A DNA stretch of 64,000 nt. It comes from Gaiellasilicea sp037720595 (GTDB taxonomy: Bacteria; Actinomycetota; Thermoleophilia; Gaiellales; Gaiellaceae). The notes beneath the pieces were generated by a model that saw only the letters and a list, made by a program, of their open reading frames with translations, had not been told where the DNA came from and did not search any database. The stretch spans positions 33,812 through 97,811 of the forward strand of contig JBBJLW010000012.1 of the NCBI GenBank assembly GCA_037720595.1, read 5' to 3'. The translations under genes were made by a program, and so were the position numbers. Shown piece by piece: positions 42,684 to 51,641 of the stretch. Position 1 is the first letter of the stretch; each line of letters starts with the position of its first letter.

Positions 42684-43151
42684 CTAGGAAACGAATGCCT
42701 TCCGAACAGATGCAGCTGTCCATCTGTTCGTGCCGTGAATCGTTGGAACCTTCTCCACGTTCAGGTTCTCGGCGATCTCCCCCAGCGGCATCCGCTTCCC
42801 GAGCATCGCGTTGATCTTCTTCCGCCATATGTAGTCACGTTGGTTGCAGAGCCGATGCGCGAGCCGGACGTTATCGGGGGTGAGGCGACCTCCATGCATC
42901 TTGAGTCTCGGATAGTGGTCGGCCGTCGGCATCCAATCGGCACCCGGCGATATCGGCTCGAAGTACCTACGACCCCGGAAGCAGTAGCACTGGGGCATCT
43001 CGCAACGCACGTCGATGATCTGGCCATCCCGGGCAAGTTGCCAGAGGATTCCGCGAACTCCCAGGGCCTCGAGCTTCTCAACTGGAGTTTCTCCAGCGTC
43101 CGCCGGTGCCGCTGGGGTTCTTGCTTGAGGGACCTGCTCTTCGTCGTTCAT
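42684..43151 (-). CDS. HNH-type protein with recombinase-like C-terminus
   Basis: A 155-residue protein. The middle has Cys pairs and a His block arranged like an HNH nuclease (CEMPQCYC, then ADHYPRLKMHGG, LTPDNVRLAHRLCNQ). The tail (RMPLGEIAENLNVEKVPTIH) resembles the DNA-binding tail of serine recombinases. It is probably an HNH endonuclease or a decayed homing-type enzyme. It lies just before the arm remnant at 43245. Confidence 0.6.
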   Translation of the reverse strand: MNDEEQVPQARTPAAPADAGETPVEKLEALGVRGILWQLARDGQIIDVRCEMPQCYCFRGRRYFEPISPGADWMPTADHYPRLKMHGGRLTPDNVRLAHRLCNQRDYIWRKKINAMLGKRMPLGEIAENLNVEKVPTIHGTNRWTAASVRKAFVS

Positions 43152-43244
43152 GCTCGGGCTCTCAGTCCTCGAAGGTGGCGAATCGGGATGGTCGCTGAAA
43201 GCGTACCGGTCTCCGTCTGGATCACAGGCGAGATCATCGCAGCG

Positions 43245-43268
43245 TGGGCGAGCGTGCTCTCGCCTGAG
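43245..43268. repeat. Fragment of the conserved right-end arm
   Basis: The first 24 bases of the right arm (TGGGCGAGCGTGCTCTCGCC and four more) recur here, then the sequence diverges into another arm with GTACCCG at 43294 and 43305 (11 bases apart). It marks the end of an older element inside E4. Confidence 0.6.
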
Positions 43269-43342
43269 AGTGCCCGCTCGTGCCCGAGCTGACGTACCCG
43301 TTTTGTACCCGGCCGGTGCGGGCCAGCGTTGCCGACACGATC

Positions 43343-43394
43343 GAGCGCCTGGATCGCACCCAGGAGGTCGCCGGTTCGAGCCCGCCTAGCTCCA
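43343..43394 (+). repeat. tRNA-Ala(CGC)-like 3' half, probable second-type att scar
   Basis: Reads as the 3' half of a tRNA: anticodon arm CCTGG-ATCGCAC-CCAGG (anticodon CGC), variable AGGTC, T-arm GCCGG-TTCGAGC-CCGCC (one mismatch), acceptor TAGCTCC plus A. The 5' half is absent. It follows arm-type repeats, so an element that targets tRNA-Ala probably ended here. Judged by eye; a covariance search would settle it. Confidence 0.6.
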
Positions 43395-43463
43395 TTCGCC
43401 AGTTGAACTCCGCTTCGGTGTCGCCGAGCCTTGGTGACCGCCGAACCGAAGTACGATCAATCG

Positions 43464-46088
43464 ATGACGCTCCTGGAGCGCGGACCGTTGCTCGTTCAGT
43501 TACGCGACCTGCTGGTTGAGAGCCGGCATGGACGAGGTCATCTCATCCTCATCAGTGGCGAGGCCGGCATCGGCAAGACCGCTCTCGTCGAAGCCTTCTG
43601 CACGGATTCGGCAGGTGATGTTGCTGTGCTGTGGGGCTCGTGCGATGCCGTCGTTCCGGCTCGGCCCTTCGCTCCTCTGGTCGACATCGCGAACAAGGTC
43701 AACGGCCCCTTGCGAGAAGCGCTCGACGCGGTGGACCGGAATCGAGTCTTCGATGCCTTCCTGGCACTGCTGCGACAGCCCCGCGATTCGCCGCGTGTGG
43801 TCGTGTTCGATGATCTGCACTGGGCAGACGAGGCGACACTGGACCTGCTGCGCGTCGTCGGGCGGCGGATTCGCGACCTGCCCGTTCTCCTCATCGGCAC
43901 GTATCGCGACGAGGAGGTGGGTAACGAGCATCCATTGCGACTCGCTCTCGGTGACATTTCGTCCGCCGTCGGCGCCGAAATCGAAGTGCCGGCGTTATCC
44001 GTCGATGCCGTCGGAGTCCTTATAGAGGGCAAAGGCATGGATGCCGTCGCCCTTCACGGCGCGACTGCCGGGAACCCGTTCTTCGTAACAGAGGTCGCCG
44101 CCGCCGGACAGGGCGAGATGCCGGCAACGGTCCGCGATGCCGTATTCGCTCGTCTCGTCAGGCTGTCCGTCGCTGGGCAGCAGATTCTGCGCGGCGCGTC
44201 CGTGCTCGGCCAGGCATGCGAGCCGGCGCTTCTCCGAGAGATCGCCGACGGTGATGTTGCTGCGATCGAGGAATGCCTCGAGCGCGGAATGCTGCAGCTC
44301 GACGGCAACCTCGTTCGTTTTCGGCATGAGCTCGCCGAGCGGGCCGTCCGCGAAGGGTTGGGTGTATCGGAGCTCGTGGCACTGCACGGCCGGGTGCTCG
44401 CAGCGCTCCGCCAGGCCGGGGCGGTAGAGCCCGGTCGACTTGCTCACCATGCTGTCGAAGCCGGAGAGGCAGCGGCCGTGCTCGAGCTGGCTCCGAAAGC
44501 GGCAGAGCGCGCCGTGGGCCTAGGCGCTCATCGCGAGGCGGCCGCGCATTACGCAGCCGGTCTCCGGTTCGCTTCCGAGCTCGATGAACGCTCGCGGGCC
44601 GAGCTCCTCGAGTGCCACGCTCGCGAGTCCTTGGTCATCGACGACGTCGACAGTGCGCTGGCGTCTCAGCAGGATGCGTTGGACTGCTGGCGTCGACTGA
44701 GGGACGTTCGCGCCGAAGGCAACTGTCTCCGGGCGCTGTCCCTCGTCACCTGGTTCTCAGGTGACGCCGAGCGCGCCATCGAGATCGCAGAGCGTGCTGT
44801 GGAGCTTCTCGAGTCGGTCTCCGCGCCGCCTCCCGAACTTGCTCGCGCATATGCGACCCTTGCCCAGCGCTACCTCGTCGGCATCCGCGATGAGCTCGTC
44901 GTGTTGTCATGGAGTGAGCGAGCCCTGGAACTTGCCGAGCGCTTCGAGGACGAGCCGGTGGCGATTCATGCGCTCGCGACCCTCGGGATTGCCGAGATCT
45001 ATCTCGGGAAGGAACCGGGCTGGGCGAAGCTGGAAGAAAGCTTCCGCCGGGCGAAGGCCGCGGAACTGGGAGAAGACGCCGCGCGGGCCATCATCAATCT
45101 TGTCGAGGCCGCCAGGGATCTGAGGCGCTTCGACCTGGTCGACCGATATCGCGACGAGGCGATCGAATACCTGGCCAAGCACGACGTCGACCTCAACCTT
45201 TACCGCCGCCGCCTCGATAGTGATCTCGCCGAGGTGGACTTTGAACGTGGACGCTGGCAGGAGGCAACCGCGCTAGCCAACGCGCTCCTGAGCGAGCGGC
45301 GTACGGCGAGCGTCATCCGGCTGAAGGCGCTCACGGTGCTGGGTCGACTCCGCGCCCGCCGAGGCGATCCCGATCCTTGGTCCCTCCTCGACGAAGCGCT
45401 CGAATTAGCCGGTCCCCAGGGAGAGCGCGAACAGTTGTGCGCGTTGCAAGCGGGCCGAGTCGAGGCTGCCTGGCTCGAAGGGAACACTGTGCTCGCACGC
45501 GACGAAGCAGAAAGCATGCTGGCCCTGGGAGCGGAGCGGGTGAGTGACCCGTGGTGGCGGGGCGAGCTTGGTTTCTGGGCGTGGAGGGGCGGCGCGCTCG
45601 ACCAATTGCCGGAGGGCGCGGCTGAACCGTATGCGCTCCACTTCGCCGGTCGATACTGTGCCGCCGCTTCAGCATGGGAAGCAATCGGTTGTCCATACCA
45701 ACAAGCACTTGCGCTCGCCGACAGCGAGGACGAGGACGATCTCCGCAGGGCTCTTGAAATCTTCCAGTCGTTAGGTGCCCGACCTGCGGCGAGCTTGGTC
45801 GTGGAACGGCTTCGCGCGATCGGCGTTCGCACGATCCCACGCGGGCCACGACCGCGCACTCAACTCAATCCTGCTGGCCTGACCAGGCGTGAGCTCGAAG
45901 TGCTTGCTCTCCTCGGCCAGGGCCTACGCAACGTCGACATCGCCGAGCGCCTGGTCGTGTCGCCGAAAACGGTGGATCACCACGTGTCGGCAATCCTCAG
46001 AAAGCTTGGCGTTCCCAACCGGGTTGCTGCGGCCGAGGAAGCGGTCCGACTTGGTCTCGAAGATAGGGAGATCCTCGCCCCAAAATAG
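43464..46088 (+). CDS. LAL-type LuxR-family ATPase regulator
   Basis: An 874-residue regulator: Walker A ISGEAGIGKTAL near residues 31-42, Walker B VVVFDDLHWAD, TPR-like repeats, and a C-terminal LuxR domain (LTRRELEVLALLGQGLRNVD, then VDHHVSAILRKLGVPNRVAA). The ATG at 43464 (MTLLERGPLLVQL) is preferred over 43431. It is a different subtype from the LAL proteins in E3 and E6 and has no DUF4242-like partner. Confidence 0.88.
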   Translation: MTLLERGPLLVQLRDLLVESRHGRGHLILISGEAGIGKTALVEAFCTDSAGDVAVLWGSCDAVVPARPFAPLVDIANKVNGPLREALDAVDRNRVFDAFLALLRQPRDSPRVVVFDDLHWADEATLDLLRVVGRRIRDLPVLLIGTYRDEEVGNEHPLRLALGDISSAVGAEIEVPALSVDAVGVLIEGKGMDAVALHGATAGNPFFVTEVAAAGQGEMPATVRDAVFARLVRLSVAGQQILRGASVLGQACEPALLREIADGDVAAIEECLERGMLQLDGNLVRFRHELAERAVREGLGVSELVALHGRVLAALRQAGAVEPGRLAHHAVEAGEAAAVLELAPKAAERAVGLGAHREAAAHYAAGLRFASELDERSRAELLECHARESLVIDDVDSALASQQDALDCWRRLRDVRAEGNCLRALSLVTWFSGDAERAIEIAERAVELLESVSAPPPELARAYATLAQRYLVGIRDELVVLSWSERALELAERFEDEPVAIHALATLGIAEIYLGKEPGWAKLEESFRRAKAAELGEDAARAIINLVEAARDLRRFDLVDRYRDEAIEYLAKHDVDLNLYRRRLDSDLAEVDFERGRWQEATALANALLSERRTASVIRLKALTVLGRLRARRGDPDPWSLLDEALELAGPQGEREQLCALQAGRVEAAWLEGNTVLARDEAESMLALGAERVSDPWWRGELGFWAWRGGALDQLPEGAAEPYALHFAGRYCAAASAWEAIGCPYQQALALADSEDEDDLRRALEIFQSLGARPAASLVVERLRAIGVRTIPRGPRPRTQLNPAGLTRRELEVLALLGQGLRNVDIAERLVVSPKTVDHHVSAILRKLGVPNRVAAAEEAVRLGLEDREILAPK

Positions 46089-46138
46089 GGAAGCCCTCCC
46101 GATGTTTGGCGCGGTAGAGCGGCCTACAGTCGGGAGCA

Positions 46139-46360
46139 ATGGATGAGCAATTCCGAATCCTCGGACGCGAACGACAGGCTGATCTAGACCGCGAGGCTCG
46201 ACGGTTCGCGCTCGCCGATCAGGTTCGGCGCGGCCGCGTCGCACGGGTGCGCGCTCAGCCGTGGCTATTCCGCCGAGCAGCGTCGATGTTCTCGCGCTCG
46301 GGTCGCCCGCACACGCCTCGGGGAGCCGCGGGCCAGCCAGGCGGTTCTTCCAGCTCGTAA
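46139..46360 (+). CDS. Small basic protein after the LAL gene
   Basis: A 73-residue frame that begins MDEQFRILGRERQADLDREA, like the short helical proteins often found after large regulators in actinomycetes. The C-terminal half looks random, so it may be truncated or spurious. The ribosome site is very close to the ATG. Confidence 0.35.
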   Translation: MDEQFRILGRERQADLDREARRFALADQVRRGRVARVRAQPWLFRRAASMFSRSGRPHTPRGAAGQPGGSSSS

Positions 46361-46562
46361 GCGAGGCGGCTTGGGAAGGGACACGCCGCGAGATAAGAGC
46401 GCACGCCGCGACACCCATCTCTTCTTGGTGCTCCTCAGCCCGAGCCTAGTTTGGTGTGTGGGTCTTCCCGCAGCTCCGGACTGTTGCCATGAGTACGCCT
46501 GTCGGACTCGCTAGTTCTTCGAGGCCCCTTGCGACGGTAGTGATCGACTGCTGAGGTGTCTG

Positions 46563-46745
46563 ATGGAGCGTCCGGCGGCGCCCGATGTGCATAAGGCGCA
46601 GGTGACGGCGTGTGTGCGTGTCCGGCCCAGGGCGCCGGCGCGAGCAGCATCTCGCGCAGTTCGCGACGACGGTGCGGGGCCTGCTTGGCTTGCGCGACTG
46701 CTGGCCGCCCCCGCCGTCACCCAGGTAACGATAGAAGCGACCGGC
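46563..46745 (+). pseudogene. IS110-family transposase N-terminal fragment
   Basis: Reads VHKAQVTACVRV, then after frame changes the typical FATTVRGLLGLRDWL and VTQVTIEATG blocks of IS110-type DEDD transposases. It is a frameshifted remnant with no C-terminus. The region 46746-47234 holds no gene that I can support. Confidence 0.6.
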
Positions 46746-47234
46746 GCGGAACAGGTTGTGCATCGCGTAGATCAGCGCCGCCACCAAGGTGGCCGCGGTG
46801 AGCGAGCGGCGCCGCGCTGCAGCAGATGGGTGGCACGGAGAATCAGCAGCGTCGTGGCGCAGTTGCCGAACTCGAACGGAGGTCATCGCAGTGCCGGCGG
46901 CGTCCCCTCCCCGCCAAGTGAGGGGACTCAGACGTCGACCCGCCCCCCTCGTGCTTTACGCTCAGCGTCGCCCCTGGCGCTTGGGTGACCGAGGACGACG
47001 TGCGCTGGGTGGAGGTCGCGGAAGGTGGGCTCCGGTCGGGCTGGCCCGCCGAGGGCGGGCCGCGTTGAGCACAACCTCCTGGTAGTCGGATCGGATGGCC
47101 CAGACCAGCTCCAGTCGGCGGGGAATCTCACATCGGCGCGGTACGCCTCCGGCGAGCGGTGTGTTGCGACGCGGTGGTATTTGCGGGGCGCGATCTGACA
47201 GAGTCGCTCCCTACTTCCCAGGTGAGAGAGGGGC

Positions 47235-47867
47235 GTGGTGTCGAACCGCGGCGGGCCCGTATCTGCACGGGTGGGCGTCGTATTCGGCGCGCTTGCCGGA
47301 CTCGCGTTGACCGTGCCGTTCGCGGTTGCCTACGAGGAAGCATACGGCTCGGGCGGGGCGGGATTTCTTCCGGAGGATGTCGTACCCTGGCTGTTCGAGC
47401 ACGGATTGCTGGGCGGCGACTCCAAGGGGGTTTACGACCGGTATGGGGTCGCCTATTTTCTTGCGCTCGTCCTGGTAACGGCATCCCTCGCCGTACTTGC
47501 CCGGCCGGTACGGGGCGGCAGACGGGTCATCCTCGTCGGGCTCGTCGTTCTCTGTGTGGGGATTTTCGGCGACTACGCGGTTCCGAACGACGTCGTCGGC
47601 GGCGTCGGCTTTCTCCTCGAGGGGATCGGCTTTGTCGTAGTCGCGGTGGGAGTCGGGCTGCTCGTTCGTGAGCGCGCGGGCTCGCTTACCGGTGCCGGTG
47701 CGGCGGTCGCGACGCTTGCGTGCATGGTCACGGGCGGCGCGTTGACGGGCCACATCCCGGGCGGGCCGGGGTTGACGATCCTCACCGGGGCGCTCGCGTT
47801 TGCACTCCTTGCGCGCGTGAGACGCGACGGTATGGACGTCGACGGCTCGCCCACCGCCCTCCACTGA
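47235..47867 (+). CDS. Polytopic membrane protein of unknown function
   Basis: A 210-residue protein with about six membrane helices (first at about 12-32). The GTG at 47235 has a GAGAGGGG ribosome site; the next codon is also GTG. There are no conserved charged motifs that I recognise. It ends 15 bases before the conserved right arm of E4. Confidence 0.6.
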   Translation: MVSNRGGPVSARVGVVFGALAGLALTVPFAVAYEEAYGSGGAGFLPEDVVPWLFEHGLLGGDSKGVYDRYGVAYFLALVLVTASLAVLARPVRGGRRVILVGLVVLCVGIFGDYAVPNDVVGGVGFLLEGIGFVVVAVGVGLLVRERAGSLTGAGAAVATLACMVTGGALTGHIPGGPGLTILTGALAFALLARVRRDGMDVDGSPTALH

Positions 47868-47882
47868 AGCGCCTCGCTCGCC

Positions 47883-48181
47883 TGGGCGAGCGTGCTATCG
47901 CCTGAGCCGAGCTCTCGCTCCGTGACGCGCCAGCCGTCACACTGCCATCATCGTGACCGGTCTCCGGCAAGCGGCTTTGACTCGATCGGTAATACGCGGT
48001 CGCGACCGGCACGCTTCGGTCTGGCCGTGGTCCACACGCGAGGGAACATGGAGGGAACATCAGCCCGACCACGCGCGTCCACACGCGGGTCACGTCTCGC
48101 TGTCTGATCCCGTCGGTTTGCGGGATTTTCGTGGCCGCGAATGCCCGTGTGTGCCCCCGCTTCCCGTCCCAGAACCTGAAT
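47883..48181. repeat. Conserved right-end arm, E4
   Basis: A copy of the arm seen at 38411-38678 and 51242-51536. It includes AGGGAACAT at 48041 and 48052, 11 bases apart. It directly abuts att copy 4. Confidence 0.75.
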
Positions 48182-48221
48182 GGTAAGGAGGGGGTCGACG
48201 GTTCGAGTCCGTCAGAGGGCT
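48182..48221 (+). repeat. att copy 4 (resident-type T-stem)
   Basis: Identical to the 3' half of the resident tRNA-Thr, with T-stem GACGG/CCGTC. It lies before the broken E5 integrase. Confidence 0.95.
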
Positions 48222-48237
48222 TCGGGGTTCCTCCTGC

Positions 48238-49377
48238 TCAGGCGTTGTTTGTGTTGTCTCGACCGGCGATGACCGAGGGCTGCGGCGTCCATCGGACGTC
48301 CATAGCTTGGACGTCGGTCGCTTCGGCTGTGCTGTAGCTGTCGAGGAGCCGGATTGCGTGCTCGCGTCCGTCGCGGGCGAGGTGGCCGTAATGGCGGTCG
48401 ATCATGGTCAGGCTGGCGCCCATGTAGCGGGAGAGGTCGAAGGTTGAGATGCCGGCACGGAGCGCGAAGGTAGCGAAGGTGTGCCTCAGATCGTAACGCG
48501 CCGTGACGGCTCGATCCCGGCCGCGGCCTGTGCGGGTTTCCAGTAGCGGTTGCGGAAGTTGTGCAGGTCGAAGTAGCCGCCGCGGGGCGCTGGGAACAGC
48601 AGCTCACTCCCGCGATCGGCTTGAAGCTGGTCGAGCGCTGCGAGTGCGATCGACTGCAGCGGCACCGCGCGTATGCTCCCTTCGGTCTTCGTGCTCTTGA
48701 GCCGGCCGTTCCTGAGTGCGCGACGGACGTAGACGACACGTGTTCGGCGGTCGATGTCGCGCCGCTCGAGCGCCATCCACTCCCCGGGGCGAAGGCCGGT
48801 CGCAGCCGCGAAGATCACGGTCGGCCCGTAACGCGGCCCGAGCCGAGCAGCGAGTTCCTCGAGTTGACGCCAGGACTCGAACGGGCGTTTCTCTGTGCGA
48901 CGGCGTTGCGGGTTTTCGACTCCCTGCTTGGCCGGGTTGACGTCGATCATTCCCCAGACGACCGCGCGTGCGAGCACCTGCCGCAGCGCCTGCGTCGCCT
49001 CGAACCGGTGGCCGGGCGAGATCGTCATCCGTCAGGCCGCGATCTCCTGCGAGCGAAGCTCGCAGAGTCGGCGCCCACCGAAGGCGCGCAGCGACTTGGC
49101 GAGAAGCCAGTGCAGCTTGTCGATCGTCTCGGGCTCTGCGTCGTGTTGGGCGAGGTACTCCTCGACGAGCTTCCAGCGTCAGCGAGCTACCGAGGCCCGT
49201 CTCACGCCGGATGCGTTCGAGCTTACGCTCCAGAGCGTCCGCCGCGGCACGCTCGGAAGCGAAGCCCCCGCGCTGCAGGCGCCGCGAACCCGAGCCGCCC
49301 GTCCGGTACCTATACGCCCAGATGGAGCCGCCGTCGACACCCCGCCTCTTCAACTTGAAGACCTGACCCTGCTGCAT
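48238..49377 (-). pseudogene. int: Tyrosine integrase with three lesions (E5)
   Basis: Close homologue of the E7 integrase, split into three frames. (1) The N-terminal frame (MQQGQVFKLKRRGVDGG to GLGSSLTLE) shifts near 49178. (2) A TGG-to-TGA change at 49032-49034 replaces the Trp of IAAWRMTI. (3) A second shift near 48497 comes just before the YDLRHTF region, where the frame reads RRVTI and stops. The catalytic Arg and Tyr codons are still present in separate frames. It is not functional. The GCGTCCAT/ACGTCCAT arm repeat pair sits at 48285 and 48296. Confidence 0.9.
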
Positions 49378-49569
49378 CGCCGATCACTCCCCTCGCATGT
49401 GTTTCCGGAGCGCTCGTTATCCCCTCGTTGCCCAGGGCGGATCGCGCGGGTTGCTCGGCTTCCGCCGAGGGCGTGACCGCAGGCGTCCGCTGAACGAAGA
49501 ATCGAGTTTCGTAGGCGCGGGGTGCGCCGCGCCCAACGGCCGCGCCAGCTCCTTGATCGAATAGGTACC

Positions 49570-50185
49570 GTGGATAAAGCGCGCTGGAGCCGGGTCGCCC
49601 CGCTGTACCGCTGGCAGATGATGCTGGAGCAGCCGGCGCTCGCCCAGGCGATTGCGCTGGCGGCGCCCCAGCGCCTCGATCGGGTGCTCGACCTCGGCAC
49701 CGGGACGGCCGGGATGCTGGAGCGGTTGGCGCAGGCTGCCGAGCCACCGGAGTTCGCAGTCGGCGTCGACAGTTCGCAGGAGATGCTCGCGCACGCGCCT
49801 CGGCTTCCGCTCCGCTGGCAGCTTCTGTGCGGCGAAGCGCGCGACCTTCCGTTCGAGGACGACAGCTTCGATCTCGTGACGATGGCCTACCTGTTGCACC
49901 TGATCCCGTCCGCGAACCGGCGGGAGCTTCTGTCCGAGGCGGCGCGGGTCTTGACGCGCCGGGGCCGCCTGGTGGTCGTGACCCCGGCGAGCCCGCGATC
50001 GCTGCTTGGGCGTGCGTTGTTCGCGCCGCTCGAGTGGCGCGCTGAGCGCTCAGCGGGTCTGCTCGCCGGGCTTCGTTCGCTCGATCCTCGTGCCGATCTC
50101 GAGGCGGCTGGGTATGCGGTGCGCGCGGTGCGGTACGTCGATCGCGGTTATCGGTCGTGGTGCGTGCTCGCCCAGCCGCGGGCCG
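49570..50185 (+). pseudogene. SAM-dependent methyltransferase, joined to IS at its C-terminus
   Basis: A class I methyltransferase: GTG at 49570 gives VDKARWSRVAPLYRWQMMLE, SAM loop RVLDLGTGTAGMLERL, GVDSSQEML, and FEDDSFDLVTMAYLLHLIPS. At about 50186 the frame enters the IS fragment and continues out of frame with the transposase to 50238, so the last native residues are near WCVLAQPRAG. It may still be nearly full-length and active. The substrate is unknown. Similar proteins methylate quinones or small metabolites. Confidence 0.6.
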
Positions 50186-50539
50186 GCAGTTCACGCGAGA
50201 CTTCGACGAGGTTCTCGGCTCCGATGGCATCCGGGTGATCAAAGCCCCAGTGCGGGCGCCGAAGGCACGAGCACACGCCGAGCGCTGGGTCGGGACTGTG
50301 CGGCGCGAGTGCCTCGATCGGCTGCTGATCGTCGGCCGCCGCCACCTCGACGCCGTCCTGTGCGAATACGCGGCGCATTACAACTAGCACCGCCCGCACC
50401 GCGCACTCGGCAAGCGGCCCCAGGCCCCGCGCCGCCGCCGGACGAGGAGCAACCGGTCGCCGATCTGGCCGAGCTCGATCGGATCCGCCGTCGTGAGCTG
50501 CTGGGCGGGCTCCTCCACGAATACCGGCTCGCTGCGTAG
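50186..50539 (+). pseudogene. IS transposase 3' fragment, copy 2
   Basis: Starts at FTRDFDEVLGSDGIRV within the rve core, keeps the catalytic Glu (AHAERWVGT), and stops with the same TAG after HYN as copy 1 (17914). The shifted family tail (HEYRLAA) ends at 50539. The shared sequence runs to about 50566. Having both lesions in common with copy 1 shows that they predate the copies' separation. Confidence 0.82.
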
Positions 50540-50827
50540 ATTGGAGAGTCGCCGGTCGACGGGCTCGGCTCGCAGGCGGCAGGACTGTGACGGGTCACGC
50601 GCTCACAACGCGGACAGGCTTCTGATCAGGCCAGCAAGCGGGCGCCAGGCCGACACCGGACTCTCCGCTCGGACACATCACTGGAAAGACACCCACACGC
50701 GGGGTCATTCGAGAATCGAGTCACAAACGAAGAGCACCGACGCCAACCTGACAAACGCCCCAGACGGGACACCCACACACTCACAGTTCAGGAATGTTCC
50801 CCGGAGGTCGCGCTCTAAGATAGAGGC

Positions 50828-51229
50828 GTGTCGCTGCCCGTGACGCTTCCCCTGATCGACCACTTGGCCCTGCGAGTACGTGACGAGAGACGCAGCCGCA
50901 CCTTCTACGAGCAGGCCCTCGAGCCGTTCGGAGTGACGGTAGTGGAGAGCTCGCGGGGGCCTGGGTTCGCCATCGAGGGCGGTGGAGATTTCTGGATCGA
51001 GGAAGGGGAACCCCCGGCCGCTCCCGTTCATGTGGCCTTCGCCGCAGCCGATCGAGCCACCGTCGACAAGTTCCACCGCGCCGCTGTCGAAGCCGGCGGC
51101 CGCGACAACGGCGCGCCGGGTCTTCGCCCGCATTACCACGCCGGGTATTACGCAGCGTTCGTCATTGACCCGGACGGGAACAACGTCGAAGCGGTCTTCC
51201 ACGGGAACCGCCAGCTGCCAGCCACGTGA
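50828..51229 (+). CDS. VOC-family (glyoxalase-like) protein
   Basis: A 133-residue protein with the paired beta-alpha-beta-beta-beta VOC fold: LIDHLALRVRDERRSRTFYE at the start and FVIDPDGNNVEAVFHG at the end, giving His and Glu metal ligands. It could be a lyase, dioxygenase or antibiotic-binding protein. The 20-base element at 50785-50804 lies just upstream. Confidence 0.85.
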   Translation: MSLPVTLPLIDHLALRVRDERRSRTFYEQALEPFGVTVVESSRGPGFAIEGGGDFWIEEGEPPAAPVHVAFAAADRATVDKFHRAAVEAGGRDNGAPGLRPHYHAGYYAAFVIDPDGNNVEAVFHGNRQLPAT

Positions 51230-51241
51230 CGCTCGCTTGGG

Positions 51242-51536
51242 TGGGCGTGCTCTCGCCTGAGCCGGGCTCTCGCTCCGTGGCGCGCCGGCCGTCACACTGC
51301 CATCATCGTGACCGGTCTCCGGCAAGCGGCTTTGACTCGATCGGTAATACGCGGTCGCGACCGGCACGCTTCGGTCTGGCCGTGGTCCACACGCGAGGGA
51401 ACATGGAGGGAACATCAGCCCGACCACGCGCGTCCACACGCGGGTCACGTCTCGCTGTCTGATCCCGTCGGTTTGCGGGATTTTCGTGGCCGCGAATGCC
51501 CGTGTGTGCCCCCGCTTCCCGTCCCAGAACCTGAAT
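51242..51536. repeat. Conserved right-end arm, E5
   Basis: Third full copy of the arm, with AGGGAACAT at 51396 and 51407. It starts 13 bases after the VOC stop and runs into att copy 5. Confidence 0.75.
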
Positions 51537-51575
51537 GGTAAGGAGGGGGTCGACGGTTCGAGTCCGTCAGAGGGC
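51537..51575 (+). repeat. att copy 5 (resident-type, last base differs)
   Basis: Matches the tRNA-Thr 3' half except for the final discriminator base (G at 51576 instead of T). T-stem GACGG/CCGTC. No integrase follows. Confidence 0.92.
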
Positions 51576-51621
51576 GTGATTTGCAGGGGTTTTTCGCGAT
51601 ACGAATGGCCCCTTCTGTAAG

Positions 51622-51641
51622 CGTGCGAACGTCGTGCGAAC
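51622..51641. repeat. Arm-type repeat pair, E6 left end
   Basis: CGTGCGAAC at 51622 and 51633, 11 bases apart and 47 bases past att copy 5. It matches the E1 right-end pair. Confidence 0.55.

Larger units (their letters stand above)
38719..48221. mobile_element. E4: element with intact integrase, composite
   Basis: Lies between att copies 3 and 4, with an intact integrase at the left and the conserved right arm (47883-48181) at the right. A tRNA-Ala-like scar at 43343-43394, next to a piece of right arm, splits it into two parts, so it is probably two elements fused. Confidence 0.75.
48222..51576. mobile_element. E5: short element with broken integrase
   Basis: Lies between att copies 4 and 5. 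It carries an integrase with several lesions, a truncated methyltransferase, an IS fragment, a VOC protein and the conserved right arm. Confidence 0.72.
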
